Source: Acidobacteriota bacterium
Lineage (GTDB): Bacteria > Acidobacteriota > Terriglobia > Terriglobales > Acidobacteriaceae
Assembly: GCA_025359885.1 (NCBI GenBank)
Contig: JANYDG010000005.1
Location: 1-32,672, forward strand
Direction of reading: 5' to 3'
DNA length: 32,672 bases
Below, in pieces: positions 23,246-30,722 of this stretch. Within the stretch, counting starts at the first letter, position 1; each line of letters starts with the position of its first letter. A program made the position numbers and the translations under genes. The notes beneath the pieces are model-generated. The model had not been told where the DNA came from, searched no databases, and saw nothing but the letters and a program-made list of their open reading frames with translations.

Positions 23246-25024
23246 ATGAAGCAGAGTGAAGGCAAGACGCAACGCAGTTGGGCAGTGTTCGCAGTTGGAA
23301 TTGGCACCTTGGCGATGGTTTCGCTCGCCGTGCCGGTCACGGCCTTGGCGGGCGGAGTGGCAGGGTGGCAGGAACCGGCAGCGCCTCAAGCTGGCACCAC
23401 GCAGGAACCAGCAGCGAAAAAGCAGGAGGAAGCGGACCCACTGAAGCGTCCCCTCACGGATAAGCAAAAGTTTGCCCGGCAGAAGCTGCAAAAGCAGGAA
23501 CTCTCCACGGCCTACAAAACCTGGCTCAGCCAGGACGTCTCCTGGATCATTTCTGACGAAGAGACCCGCGCCTTCAAAAATCTCAGCAACGACGAAGAGC
23601 GCGATGCCTTCATCGAGCAGTTCTGGCTGCGTCGCAATCCAAATCCAGATTCGCCCGACAATGAGTTCCGCGAAGAGCACTATCGCCGTATCGCATACGC
23701 CAATGAGCACTTCGCGGCGGGCAAGCCCGGATGGAAGACAGATCGCGGCCACATCTATATCTCCTTCGGCAAGCCCGATTCGATTGAGGCCCACCCCTCA
23801 GGCGGCAGCTATCAGCGCCCTCAGGACGAAGGCGGCGGTGAGACTTCGACTTTCCCCTTTGAGACATGGCATTACCGTTACCTCGAGGGTGTTGGCGACA
23901 ACATCGACATCGAATTCGTTGATACCTGCCAGTGCGGCGACTATCACTTCACCATTGATCGCTCTGAAAAGGATGCCCTGCTGCATGTTCCCGGCGGCGG
24001 CGAAACAATTTACGAGCAGATGGGCCAGTCAAAGAAGGCAGACCGCTTCAAAGGTGGAATCGAAAACCTTGGAAACGGGCCATTGGGTGCAGGTACGCAG
24101 GGCAAACAATTCGATCGCATCGAGTTGGCGGCCAAGCTCTTTGCCCCGCCTCCGGTCAAATTCAAGGATCTGGAAAGCTTCATCTCTGAGCACAAGCTGA
24201 TGTCGGGTCCGGTCTTCCCCTTTGATGTACGCACAGACTTCGTCAAGGTCACTGAAGACACCGTTCTGGTCCCGGTAACGCTGCAAATCAAAAACAAGGA
24301 TGTGACCTTCACGACCAAGGATGGCGTATCCAGGGGTGTCGTCAACATCCTCGGCAAGGTTTCAACCATCACTCACAAGACTGTTCAGACGTTTGAAGAC
24401 ACAGTTGAGATCACCCAGCCGGCCGAGCTGCTGCAGAAAACACTGGAAAAGCAGTCGGTGTACTGGAAGGCCTTGCCTTTGCGTCCAGGCGCATACCGTG
24501 TCGATATCGCGATCAAGGATGTCAACAATCCAGATCACATGGGCATCTATGGGCAGAGCATCAATGTCCCCAAGTACGATGACGAAAAGCTCGCGACCTC
24601 GACCTTGATCCTGGCCGACCGCATGGAGCGTGTCCCCAGCCAGACCATTGGTACGGGCAACTTCATCATTGGCAACACCTACATTCGTCCTCGGGTCAGC
24701 CCAAATCTTGCCACCCCGGTGAAGTTCACCCGCGACCAGCACTTGAACTGCTGGATGCAGGTGTATAACCTCGGCATTGACGACAAGACGAAGAGCAACT
24801 CGGCGACTGTCACCTACGAAATTCGCGACACAACATCTGACAAAATTCTGCTCGCCTCGAGCGAAGAGTCGAAAGACCTCAGCGCCCACAGTGACCAGTT
24901 GACGATGGAGCGCAGCGTCGCTCTGGCCGGTCTGCAGCCGGGCAAGTATCGCATGACCATTCGCATTACCGACGCGATTACAAAACAAGAGGTTGCGCAA
25001 TCGGCCCCTTTTGTCGTCGAATAA
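23246..25024 (+). CDS. Secreted GWxTD-domain protein
   Basis: A 592-residue protein with a probable signal peptide ('WAVFAVGIGTLAMVSLAVPV', cut near 'ALAGG'). A Lys/Glu-rich linker follows. The GWxTD domain starts near residue 85: 'YKTWLSQDVSWIISDEE', 'RDAFIEQFWLRRNPNPDS', 'FREEHYRRIAYANEHF', then the eponymous GWKTD (162-166) and 'GHIYISFGKPDSIE'. The domain is found mainly in Acidobacteriota and Bacteroidota envelope proteins and has no established biochemical role. The C-terminal half consists of beta-rich Ig-like segments ('PVTLQIKNKDVTFTTKDG', 'LQPGKYRMTIRITDAI'). Two cysteines occur as 'DTCQCGDYHF'. ATG 23246 was chosen from the promoter position and because it starts the signal peptide. 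The carboxypeptidase-regulatory-like gene follows 73 bases later on the same strand. Confidence 0.85.
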   Translation: MKQSEGKTQRSWAVFAVGIGTLAMVSLAVPVTALAGGVAGWQEPAAPQAGTTQEPAAKKQEEADPLKRPLTDKQKFARQKLQKQELSTAYKTWLSQDVSWIISDEETRAFKNLSNDEERDAFIEQFWLRRNPNPDSPDNEFREEHYRRIAYANEHFAAGKPGWKTDRGHIYISFGKPDSIEAHPSGGSYQRPQDEGGGETSTFPFETWHYRYLEGVGDNIDIEFVDTCQCGDYHFTIDRSEKDALLHVPGGGETIYEQMGQSKKADRFKGGIENLGNGPLGAGTQGKQFDRIELAAKLFAPPPVKFKDLESFISEHKLMSGPVFPFDVRTDFVKVTEDTVLVPVTLQIKNKDVTFTTKDGVSRGVVNILGKVSTITHKTVQTFEDTVEITQPAELLQKTLEKQSVYWKALPLRPGAYRVDIAIKDVNNPDHMGIYGQSINVPKYDDEKLATSTLILADRMERVPSQTIGTGNFIIGNTYIRPRVSPNLATPVKFTRDQHLNCWMQVYNLGIDDKTKSNSATVTYEIRDTTSDKILLASSEESKDLSAHSDQLTMERSVALAGLQPGKYRMTIRITDAITKQEVAQSAPFVVE

Positions 25025-25097
25025 GAGTCTCCCCAGCAATGAACAGCACGACCAGACACCGTATCTGGTTGGCTGAAGGCAAGTGCAGTTTTGAGGA

Positions 25098-26885
25098 ATG
25101 CTCCGCAAGGAGAACGCCAGGGCGCAGATTGATCACAGACAAAACGTGAAGCGTAAAATCTGCCAATTCGTTGTGGGGTTTTCGGCCCTGGTCACCCTGG
25201 GTAGCCTGATGCAGTGCGAATCTGCGCTCGCCGCAGGCTCGACAGCCAGACGTCCCGGCTCGGTAGCCGGCGTCGTGCGGGATGCTGCCGGAACCCCGCA
25301 GATCGGCATTATCGTCGAGTTGTTGCGCCGCGATTCCACCCTTGCAGCGCGGGTCTTCACCGACCGTAAAGGCAGCTACTCGATCGCCTCGGTCTTGCCC
25401 GGACAGTATGCACTCAAGGCGATGGGCGCAACCTTCATCCCGACCCTCAAGCAGAATCTGCACATCCAGTCCAACACCGTCGTCGACCTCACCCTCAACA
25501 GCCTGTATGACCTGATGCAGCTGGCTCCGCAGCCATCCAGGACGCGGCTCGAAAATCAGGACGACTGGGCATGGACTTTGCGCTCTGCGCAGTCACGGCC
25601 CTTGCTGCGCTGGCTTGACGACGGCTCCCCGATCCTGGTCTGGGATGGCGAAGCCGAGACGCGGCGGGGCCACAGCGCGGCCCGGCGGGCGCGGCTTGTT
25701 GCCACCGCGGGAGACGGACGGTTTGGTAACGCCGCTGAGCGCCTCTCCCTGTCCATGGTTCTCGATGCTTCGGCCCTGCGGCACATGGCGATGAGCGCGG
25801 AGTTGGCTCCCCGCAATGCCGGGGCGATCGACGCCATGCTCGGGTTCCGTCAGGAGATGGCTGGCTCAGGCCTGGGGTCGAGTTCGGTGCAGACGCTCGC
25901 AGCCGTCATGATGAATCCGGCCGTCGGGGCAGGCGGGCAGCAGGGTCTGCAGGCCGTATCGCTTCGCAGTTGGGAGACCTTGCAACTGCTCGAAACCCTC
26001 GAGGCTGAGGCTGGTTCTGACCAGGTGCTGGCGCGGGTCGGCAACGGCCGCGAAGTCATCGCAGCCTTGCCTTTTGCGAGCCTGACCCTGCATCGCGGAC
26101 AAAACGCTCTCGAATACCGCGTGGCCACGGCCCGTTCAGCAGACGCAGGCGCAGACGATGTTATGCCTCAAGCCTGGTTGCCCATGCTCGGTGAGCGGGA
26201 TGGCCAGTTGCGTTTGGAGCATGGCGTCCACCAGGAGCTTGGCTGGTTAGCCGATGCTGGCCCTGCGGAATTGCAACTGGTGCTTTACGGAGACACCATC
26301 GAGAATCCCGTCCTTGAAGGTGCGGGTCGTTTGAGTGCTGACGAAGACTCCGCTGGCTGGATGCTTGCCGACCGTACCAACGGGCTGCTCAGGACCGCCG
26401 GGCCAGGCTATTCGACAGCCGGGATGCTGGCCTCTTTCGAGAGCCGGTTGCCAGGCCATAACCGTGTAAAGCTGAGCTATGCCAGCGGGGATGCGCTGGT
26501 CATCGGTGCCAGCCAGAGGCCCGAATCGGTAGCTGTCATCCTTAAGGGTGTTCATCCCCATCACGCGCAGATGTACTCAATTGCCCTCTCCGGTACAGCA
26601 GATGGCGTCGGCACACGCTGGCGGGCGAGCTATCGTTCACAGCCCGTGGGGACTGTGACGGAGGTGGCCCCGTTTGCCGTCGATGCCAGCGAACCGTATT
26701 TGAATGTGTATATCCGTCAGCCGATTCGCCTGAACCGGCAAGGGCCCGGTGGGGTTGAAGCGCAACTCGATGTTCGCAACCTGCTCGCCGAGGGATATCA
26801 GCCCTTCATCACCAGCGACGGTTCCCGGCTCTATTTTGCGCAGGCTCAGCGATGCGTTCGCGGCGGACTCGCCTTTACCTTCTAG
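25098..26885 (+). CDS. Exported protein with carboxypeptidase-regulatory-like domain
   Basis: A 595-residue protein. After a signal peptide ('FVVGFSALVTLGSLMQ', cut near 'ALAAG') comes a beta-sandwich typical of carboxypeptidase-regulatory or TonB-receptor plug-preceding domains: 'GSVAGVVRDAAGTPQIGIIV' and 'DRKGSYSIASVLPGQYALKA' (about residues 53-110). The remaining 480 residues are unrecognised, beta-rich, with many Ser/Arg/Leu strands ('LEHGVHQELGWLADAG', 'LNVYIRQPIRLNRQGPG'), and end 'RCVRGGLAFTF', an aromatic terminus compatible with an outer-membrane barrel. It may be an outer-membrane or surface partner of the GWxTD protein; that is inference from adjacency. The start is uncertain: ATG 25098 has GAGG only 2-3 bases away, while GTG 25146 gives a shorter, cleaner signal peptide. 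The stop TAG is part of the palindromic element at 26882. Confidence 0.75.
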   Translation: MLRKENARAQIDHRQNVKRKICQFVVGFSALVTLGSLMQCESALAAGSTARRPGSVAGVVRDAAGTPQIGIIVELLRRDSTLAARVFTDRKGSYSIASVLPGQYALKAMGATFIPTLKQNLHIQSNTVVDLTLNSLYDLMQLAPQPSRTRLENQDDWAWTLRSAQSRPLLRWLDDGSPILVWDGEAETRRGHSAARRARLVATAGDGRFGNAAERLSLSMVLDASALRHMAMSAELAPRNAGAIDAMLGFRQEMAGSGLGSSSVQTLAAVMMNPAVGAGGQQGLQAVSLRSWETLQLLETLEAEAGSDQVLARVGNGREVIAALPFASLTLHRGQNALEYRVATARSADAGADDVMPQAWLPMLGERDGQLRLEHGVHQELGWLADAGPAELQLVLYGDTIENPVLEGAGRLSADEDSAGWMLADRTNGLLRTAGPGYSTAGMLASFESRLPGHNRVKLSYASGDALVIGASQRPESVAVILKGVHPHHAQMYSIALSGTADGVGTRWRASYRSQPVGTVTEVAPFAVDASEPYLNVYIRQPIRLNRQGPGGVEAQLDVRNLLAEGYQPFITSDGSRLYFAQAQRCVRGGLAFTF

Positions 26886-26999
26886 AGCAATTTCAGGAAT
26901 ACTGTGAAGTTTCTAGCTTTCGCGAGGATGGATTTTTCTGTATGAAAAATCCAGTCAGCGATGCGGCCTCCCTTTATACCATTCCTGAAAATGCTTTAG
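26882..26999 (-). repeat. ~118-bp palindromic (MITE-like) element, copy B
   Basis: On the plus strand it begins CTAGAGCAATTTCAGGAAT and ends ATTCCTGAAAATGCTTTAG, so its ends are about 19-base inverted repeats with few mismatches. The centre pairs GGATTTTTC with GAAAAATCC around a 5-base loop (9-bp stem). It lies in the opposite orientation to copy A. Its first bases contain the stop codon of the upstream gene, and both ends carry TA, which would fit insertion at a TA target. Confidence 0.85.
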
Positions 27000-27030
27000 T
27001 CTTCCGTCCTTCCAGCTCTGGCCCTTGCAT

Positions 27031-27068
27031 TTCTCTCTGTCATTGCCGGAGGGAATCTGCGGTGTTGC
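27031..27068 (+). repeat. Dispersed 'GTCATTCC..GAATCTGC' repeat, copy 1 (degenerate)
   Basis: The segment reads CTGTCATTGCCGGAGGGAAT and then CTGCGGTGTTGCC. It matches the copies at 30441, 30637 and 31672, each having a short inverted CC/GG core between TGTCATT and GGAATC. It lies between palindromic copy B and the 3' end of the GT39 gene. Confidence 0.55.
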
Positions 27069-27134
27069 CGCACCAACTGGATGGGATACCGCAATTCCAA
27101 GACTCGATCCCGTTGAAACGCCCTCCGTCCCACC

Positions 27135-28643
27135 TCAGCCAAAACTTTGCGCCACTTTCCACAGCTCAGGCCAGGCAAGTCTCGGCGGCCCGCAGACATA
27201 GATGCGCGGGTGATACTTCGCTTCTTCGTTGTTCTGACTCACAGGATAAGGAATCTGCGCTGCGAACCTGCAGCCAGTAAACTGCGCCTCGCGGTCTTCA
27301 TCGGACACGCCGAGGATAATCAGTGTGGTCGGCTCAGGATGCGGGTAGCTATTCAGCCAGCCCGAGTTTGTGCCGGTAATGGCCGGCGGCAGATGGTAGA
27401 CCGGACCAAAGAGGTCGATTGCGCCGCGTTCGCCGTAGTTGCCGACCACAATGCCGAGATGGCTTTGTTGTTGTGGAGAAAGCGTATCGCGCACCCCTGC
27501 GACAGATTGAAGCAGGGTATCCCAGCCCAACTCTTCGCGCAGATCACCGTTCCGAGCCAGGGCAAAATCGCGCAGTGGTCCGCTCGGGGCCAGGGGTACG
27601 ATCACAGCACAGGCGAAAACGCCAATGGCGGTCACTCCGGCGAAAAAGACCGCTGCGACCGCGTTTCTACCCAGGCGGGAGAGGCGGCTGAGCCAGTGTT
27701 CGGCGGCGACTGCGCCCATCGCAAACAGCATCGGGTAGGCTGCGGCCAGGTAGTATCCGCGGCCTTTTGCGGCCACAAAAAGTGCCAGCGGAATGAGGTA
27801 CATCCACGCCAGCATCCGGTAACGCGGGCTACGCAACGATGCCACAAGGCCAGCGATCCAAAGCGGCGCAGCAAAGAGGTTGGCGCAGACACGGAACTGG
27901 TCGCCGAAAAACCCATCTGCCCGGCCCTGACCAACGTCGCGGACGTGGATATGCTGCAAAAAGTCGTACGAGATGAAGTGGTGCTGAATCTGCCAGAGTA
28001 GGTTGGGCAGGAAGAGGAGCATCGCCACGCCAACCCCGGCCCAGAACCAGCGGCTCAGGAAATGCTTTCGGGCAGACGTCAGCAGCAGCGCGCCAAGGAT
28101 GCCGGCGATGTAGAAGACGATTGAGTATTTGGTCAGGAGTCCGAAGCCGAGGGCGGCTCCGACAGCCAGCCACCAGCGCGGGTTGTCGGTGCGCAGCAGC
28201 CGCACCAGGCCCCACGCGGCCAGCACCCACCAGAAGTAGTCAAACGAAGAGTACTGGAATTCTGTGCCCTGAAACAGCGGCAGCGGCGAAAGTGCAACGG
28301 AAAGCCCGGCCGCTGCTTGAGCCAGCTGCCTGCCGCCCAGGTCTCGGGCAATCAGGCCGGTGAAAAGGATCGCTGCCCCCTGGAAGAGGACCGAGAAGAG
28401 CCGCAGACCCACCAGATTGATACCAAAAATTCCCAGGCTGATGTGCTCCAGAAAGGCCGTCAGCGGTGGGTAGGCAACAAATCCCCAGTCGAGGTGCTGC
28501 GCGTCGGATAGGAACTGCAGCTCGTCTCGATGAAATCCGTAGCGGCCGTTGGTGGCGAGATGCAGCAGGATGATGGCAGCGGTGATCGCGTAGAGGGCGC
28601 GGCTGAGAGCAGGCGGCGTCGCAGGAGCAGACATGGTGGTCAT
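27135..28643 (-). CDS. GT39-family (PMT/ArnT-like) membrane glycosyltransferase
   Basis: A 502-residue integral membrane protein with about 10-12 hydrophobic segments. The first periplasmic loop carries the family's Asp-Glu pair in 'GRYGFHRDELQFLSDAQHLD' (Asp40, Glu41), followed by 'GFVAYPPLTAFLEHIS'. 'TEFQYSSFDYFWWVLAAWGL' and 'LLTKYSIVFYIAGILGALLL' are typical. Such enzymes move a sugar from a polyprenyl-phosphate donor to a lipid or protein on the outer face of the inner membrane. The last 130 residues form a soluble domain ('HLGIVVGNYGERGAIDLFGP') that may select the acceptor; the acceptor is unknown. The start at ATG 28643 has GGAG about 12 bases away, which is weak; ATG 28634, three codons on, is an alternative. 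It probably stands alone, its nearest plus-strand neighbour being tRNA-Lys. Confidence 0.88.
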   Translation of the reverse strand: MTTMSAPATPPALSRALYAITAAIILLHLATNGRYGFHRDELQFLSDAQHLDWGFVAYPPLTAFLEHISLGIFGINLVGLRLFSVLFQGAAILFTGLIARDLGGRQLAQAAAGLSVALSPLPLFQGTEFQYSSFDYFWWVLAAWGLVRLLRTDNPRWWLAVGAALGFGLLTKYSIVFYIAGILGALLLTSARKHFLSRWFWAGVGVAMLLFLPNLLWQIQHHFISYDFLQHIHVRDVGQGRADGFFGDQFRVCANLFAAPLWIAGLVASLRSPRYRMLAWMYLIPLALFVAAKGRGYYLAAAYPMLFAMGAVAAEHWLSRLSRLGRNAVAAVFFAGVTAIGVFACAVIVPLAPSGPLRDFALARNGDLREELGWDTLLQSVAGVRDTLSPQQQSHLGIVVGNYGERGAIDLFGPVYHLPPAITGTNSGWLNSYPHPEPTTLIILGVSDEDREAQFTGCRFAAQIPYPVSQNNEEAKYHPRIYVCGPPRLAWPELWKVAQSFG

Positions 28644-28794
28644 ACGCAGGCAATTCTCCGTTCATTTTTCCGAACATGTCTCCGATGATCTGCAATTGCT
28701 GATGCGCAATTCCAGTGGAGAGGTCTGATGCTTGGTACGAGCAGATCCCGGAGGAAGTTCCAGCCGGCGTTGCAGGACAGTGCATCGCGAATGG

Positions 28795-28824
28795 TTGGAG
28801 AGGAAATAGAAGCTATGGTAAACT
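28795..28824 (+). promoter_or_regulatory. Possible promoter for tRNA-Lys
   Basis: TTGGAG (28795-28800) and TAAACT (28819-28824) are 18 bases apart and lie about 95 bases before the mature tRNA 5' end. A modest match. The rest of the 274-base gap (28644-28917) shows no gene. Confidence 0.3.
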
Positions 28825-28917
28825 CTTGAAGTGGACGGTGTTTTGGCCTGCCCATTTTAGGACTTCAAATCGTTGCCGTGGCGACCGCCAGGTTGTCGGG
28901 CAATGGGTAACAGACAT

Positions 28918-28993
28918 GGACCTGTAGCTCAACTGGCAGAGCATTCGACTCTTAATCGACAGGTTGTGGGTTCGATTCCCACCGGGTCCACCA
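28918..28993 (+). tRNA. tRNA-Lys (anticodon CUU)
   Basis: A complete 76-nt cloverleaf with encoded CCA. Acceptor GGACCTG pairs with CGGGTCC (one T-G wobble). The D stem is GCTC/GAGC, the anticodon loop CTCTTAA gives CTT, and the T arm is GTGGG/CCCAC with loop TTCGATT. The anticodon stem TTCGA/TCGAC has a T-C mismatch at 27-43, the base nearest the core. It reads AAG codons. There is no integrase or attachment duplication next to it. Sequence after the gene is not an obvious terminator. Confidence 0.95.
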
Positions 28994-29330
28994 AATATAT
29001 CCTGCTTATAATCAATCACTTGCAATCTTAAACCCCAAAATTGTGTTCATTCTGGGCTACAACGGTCACCTACTTGGCACAAGAGGCACGCCGCCGACTG
29101 AAAACATGCCGGAGACGAATTCTCGAAACGCGGCCAATGCAGAAAACATCTCCGTTGGACTCAGAACGGCACCCAAGGCCGCAAGACCGCCGGGACGTGG
29201 GAAGCCCAATACCCCGGCAGTACAACGCGGCGCAAAGTCCGGGCACTCCAGTCCAACCCTCCCAACTCCTTTTCCAGGCGCACGACTTCACAGGCTGCGA
29301 AAAAACTCATTTGATGATTGTCCTGTGAAA
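28994..29330. other. Gene-free stretch after tRNA-Lys
   Basis: About 340 bases with no supported gene. A 166-codon open frame crosses it, but it has no ribosome site, has Thr/Pro/Arg/Ser-rich composition without domains, and runs through palindromic repeats, so it is treated as chance. The last part (from about 29282) leads into the hairpin repeats that follow. Confidence 0.5.
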
Positions 29331-29351
29331 GGGCATGGCTTCAGCCGTGCC
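29331..29351 (+). repeat. Hairpin repeat GGGCATGGCT/AGCCGTGCC
   Basis: Nine base pairs (one T-G) around a 2-base gap, GGCATGGCT-TC-AGCCGTGCC. It has the form of short palindromes scattered through acidobacterial intergenic DNA. It lies 338 bases after tRNA-Lys. Confidence 0.6.
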
Positions 29352-29374
29352 GAAAGTGCTTCGCATCAAGGTTC

Positions 29375-29386
29375 GGGCTTCAGCCC
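29375..29386 (+). repeat. Hairpin repeat GGGCTTCAGCCC
   Basis: A short perfect palindrome (GGGC-TTCA-GCCC) 23 bases after the previous hairpin and sharing its 'GGCTTCAGCC' centre. The pair probably forms one repeat unit. Confidence 0.6.
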
Positions 29387-29430
29387 CTGCCAAGCGTTAA
29401 CCTTGACCCATACGCACGTTCATGCCTTTT

Positions 29431-29457
29431 CAACGCGCTCTAAAGAGCGGGCTGTTG
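29431..29457. repeat. Palindrome containing the amidohydrolase stop codon
   Basis: CGCTCT-AA-AGAGCG (29436-29449), extended outward by CAAC at 29431-29434 and GTTG at 29454-29457. The last codons and the TAG stop (29440-29442 on the minus strand) of the amidohydrolase lie inside it, so the protein's C-terminus appears to be written in repeat sequence. No T run follows on the minus strand. Confidence 0.5.
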
Positions 29458-30405
29458 CGGCATTCTCGGATGCCACCGATACACGGCTAAAGAGTTCCTG
29501 TAAAAGTATTTTCCTCGCGCATTCGGGGATTTTGTCTCGATGAAGTTGTTCACAATGCGCAGCGTCTGGTCAAAAGATGCGGTTGTGTCACTGTTTGGCC
29601 AGTCGCTGCCAAAGAGCACCCGATCTTCGCCAAAAAGGCCCCAGAGATGGTCGAGTTTTGACGTGTAAAAGGCAGGGTCAGTGATGATTTTTCCGTTGGC
29701 GACCACGGGAATTTCAGAGAGTTTAACAAAGACATTGGGGACCTCTGAGAGTCTTCGCAGGTCCGCTTCGTAATTCTCAAGAGCGGCCGCGTCGGTGGGC
29801 AGGGCCGCGTGCGGCAGGTGGTCGATCACTATGCGAAGCTCGGGCAGTTTGTCGGCGATCCGCAGCAGAGCTCGGATCAGGGTTGGGTTGGGGTTGGCGC
29901 TCTCAAAGACCAGGCTAGCCTCGGCCAGGGCTTTCAAACCATCAAAAAAGCCCGGCTTCTCCAGGTCGACGGCCAGATCGCGGTCCCAGAGATTGCCATA
30001 ACGAATGCCCAGAAACAGCGGATTGGCGTGGAGACGGTCAAGTTGGGTTCGGTAATCGGGCGCACTGGGAACAAGGTCTCCGATGACACCGACGATGATG
30101 GGGCTCTTGGCCGCGATCTCGAGCAGCCACTGGTTGTCGGTTGCGAGCGGACTGGCCTCAACCGCGATGGCACCCACAATACCGTGTTTCGCAGATATTT
30201 TCCGGTAGCGATCCGGCAGGGCAGGCCTGTAGAGCACCGCGTCCGCCGGCGTAGGCCAGGGAATGCCGCCAGGTCGAGTTGGATCAAAGAGATGGATGTG
30301 CGCGTCCAGAATAGGCGTCCTGATGGCCGATACCAGCTCCGCAGGAGCCAGCAAAGCGGCGGTCGTGCCGAGGGCTGTCAGTTTCAGTACGTCTCGCCGA
30401 TCCAT
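29440..30405 (-). CDS. Exported amidohydrolase (Amidohydro_2 / metal-dependent hydrolase)
   Basis: A 321-residue TIM-barrel hydrolase. It starts MDRRDVLKLTALGTTAALLA, a twin-arginine-type leader (Arg3, Arg4) ending near 'AELVSA', so it is probably exported folded through Tat. The metal-binding HxH is in 'ILDAHIHLFDP' (His36, His38). 'LRIVIDHLPHAALP' supplies a later His and 'RVLFGSDWPNSD' the conserved Asp at the barrel C-terminus. The family includes lactonases (fuconolactonase, 2-pyrone-4,6-dicarboxylate lactonase) and decarboxylases; the substrate here is not identifiable. AAGGA about 10 bases before ATG 30405 supports that start; an upstream extension to 30474 would translate dispersed repeat DNA. 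The gene is single and has repeat clusters on both sides. Confidence 0.87.
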   Translation of the reverse strand: MDRRDVLKLTALGTTAALLAPAELVSAIRTPILDAHIHLFDPTRPGGIPWPTPADAVLYRPALPDRYRKISAKHGIVGAIAVEASPLATDNQWLLEIAAKSPIIVGVIGDLVPSAPDYRTQLDRLHANPLFLGIRYGNLWDRDLAVDLEKPGFFDGLKALAEASLVFESANPNPTLIRALLRIADKLPELRIVIDHLPHAALPTDAAALENYEADLRRLSEVPNVFVKLSEIPVVANGKIITDPAFYTSKLDHLWGLFGEDRVLFGSDWPNSDTTASFDQTLRIVNNFIETKSPNARGKYFYRNSLAVYRWHPRMPQQPAL

Positions 30406-30440
30406 ATCTGCTGTTTCCTTTGCCCTTGCTGTTGTTTCTT

Positions 30441-30467
30441 TGGTTGTCATTCCCGCAGGGAATCTGC
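30441..30467 (+). repeat. Dispersed 'GGTTGTCATTCC..GAATCTGC' repeat, copy 2
   Basis: TGGTTGTCATTCCCGCAGGG followed by AATCTGC. The CCC/GGG core is a small palindrome. It is preceded by a 'CCTTTGCC..TTTCTT' tract that also precedes copies 3 and 4. Confidence 0.7.
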
Positions 30468-30481
30468 TTTTCATATTCCCT

Positions 30482-30517
30482 TGTCATCCTGAGCACAGCG
30501 AAGAACCCACTGTTGCC
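30482..30517 (+). repeat. Dispersed 'TGTCATCCTGAGC' repeat, copy 2
   Basis: TGTCATCCTGAGCACAGCGA then AGAACCCACTGTTGCC. It matches copy 1 (9251-9290, reversed) and copy 3 (31615). Confidence 0.7.
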
Positions 30518-30551
30518 CCCGCCCTTTCCATCCCCAAAACAAATGCGGGTG

Positions 30552-30593
30552 CCCTACCCTTGCGGCGCCTCTGTTTTTTGCCGCATGGGTGGG
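30552..30593. repeat. Imperfect inverted repeat CCCTACCC...GGGTGGG
   Basis: CCCTACCCTTGCGGC (30552-30566) faces GCCGCATGGGTGGG (30580-30593) across a 13-base loop containing six T. It forms a stem of about 14 pairs with small mismatches. It lies inside the repeat cluster upstream of the ABC ATPase gene. Confidence 0.6.
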
Positions 30594-30636
30594 AATAACC
30601 AATCTCAACCCACCCTGGCCTTTGCCCCTGTCTTTT

Positions 30637-30672
30637 TGGTTGTCATTCCAAAGGAATCCGCCGTTGCCCTCG
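30637..30672 (+). repeat. Dispersed 'GGTTGTCATTCC..GAATC' repeat, copy 3
   Basis: TTGGTTGTCATTCCAAAGGA, then ATCCGCCGTTGCCC. It is preceded by CCTTTGCCCCTGTCTTTT, closely resembling the lead-in of copy 4. The gap from 30406 to 30722 (317 bases) is almost wholly made of such modules and holds no supported gene. Confidence 0.7.
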
Positions 30673-30722
30673 CTGTTCACACGCACACCACCCCTACCAC
30701 CCCGTTTACTCTAACAAATGAC

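Noticed and set aside
28918..29457. Integration site or genomic island at tRNA-Lys
   Set aside because: No integrase, no duplicated tRNA 3' end and no foreign cargo were seen downstream within the window.
29043..29543. 166-codon frame after tRNA-Lys
   Set aside because: It runs through hairpin repeats and into the 3' end of the opposing amidohydrolase; no ribosome site, no domain.
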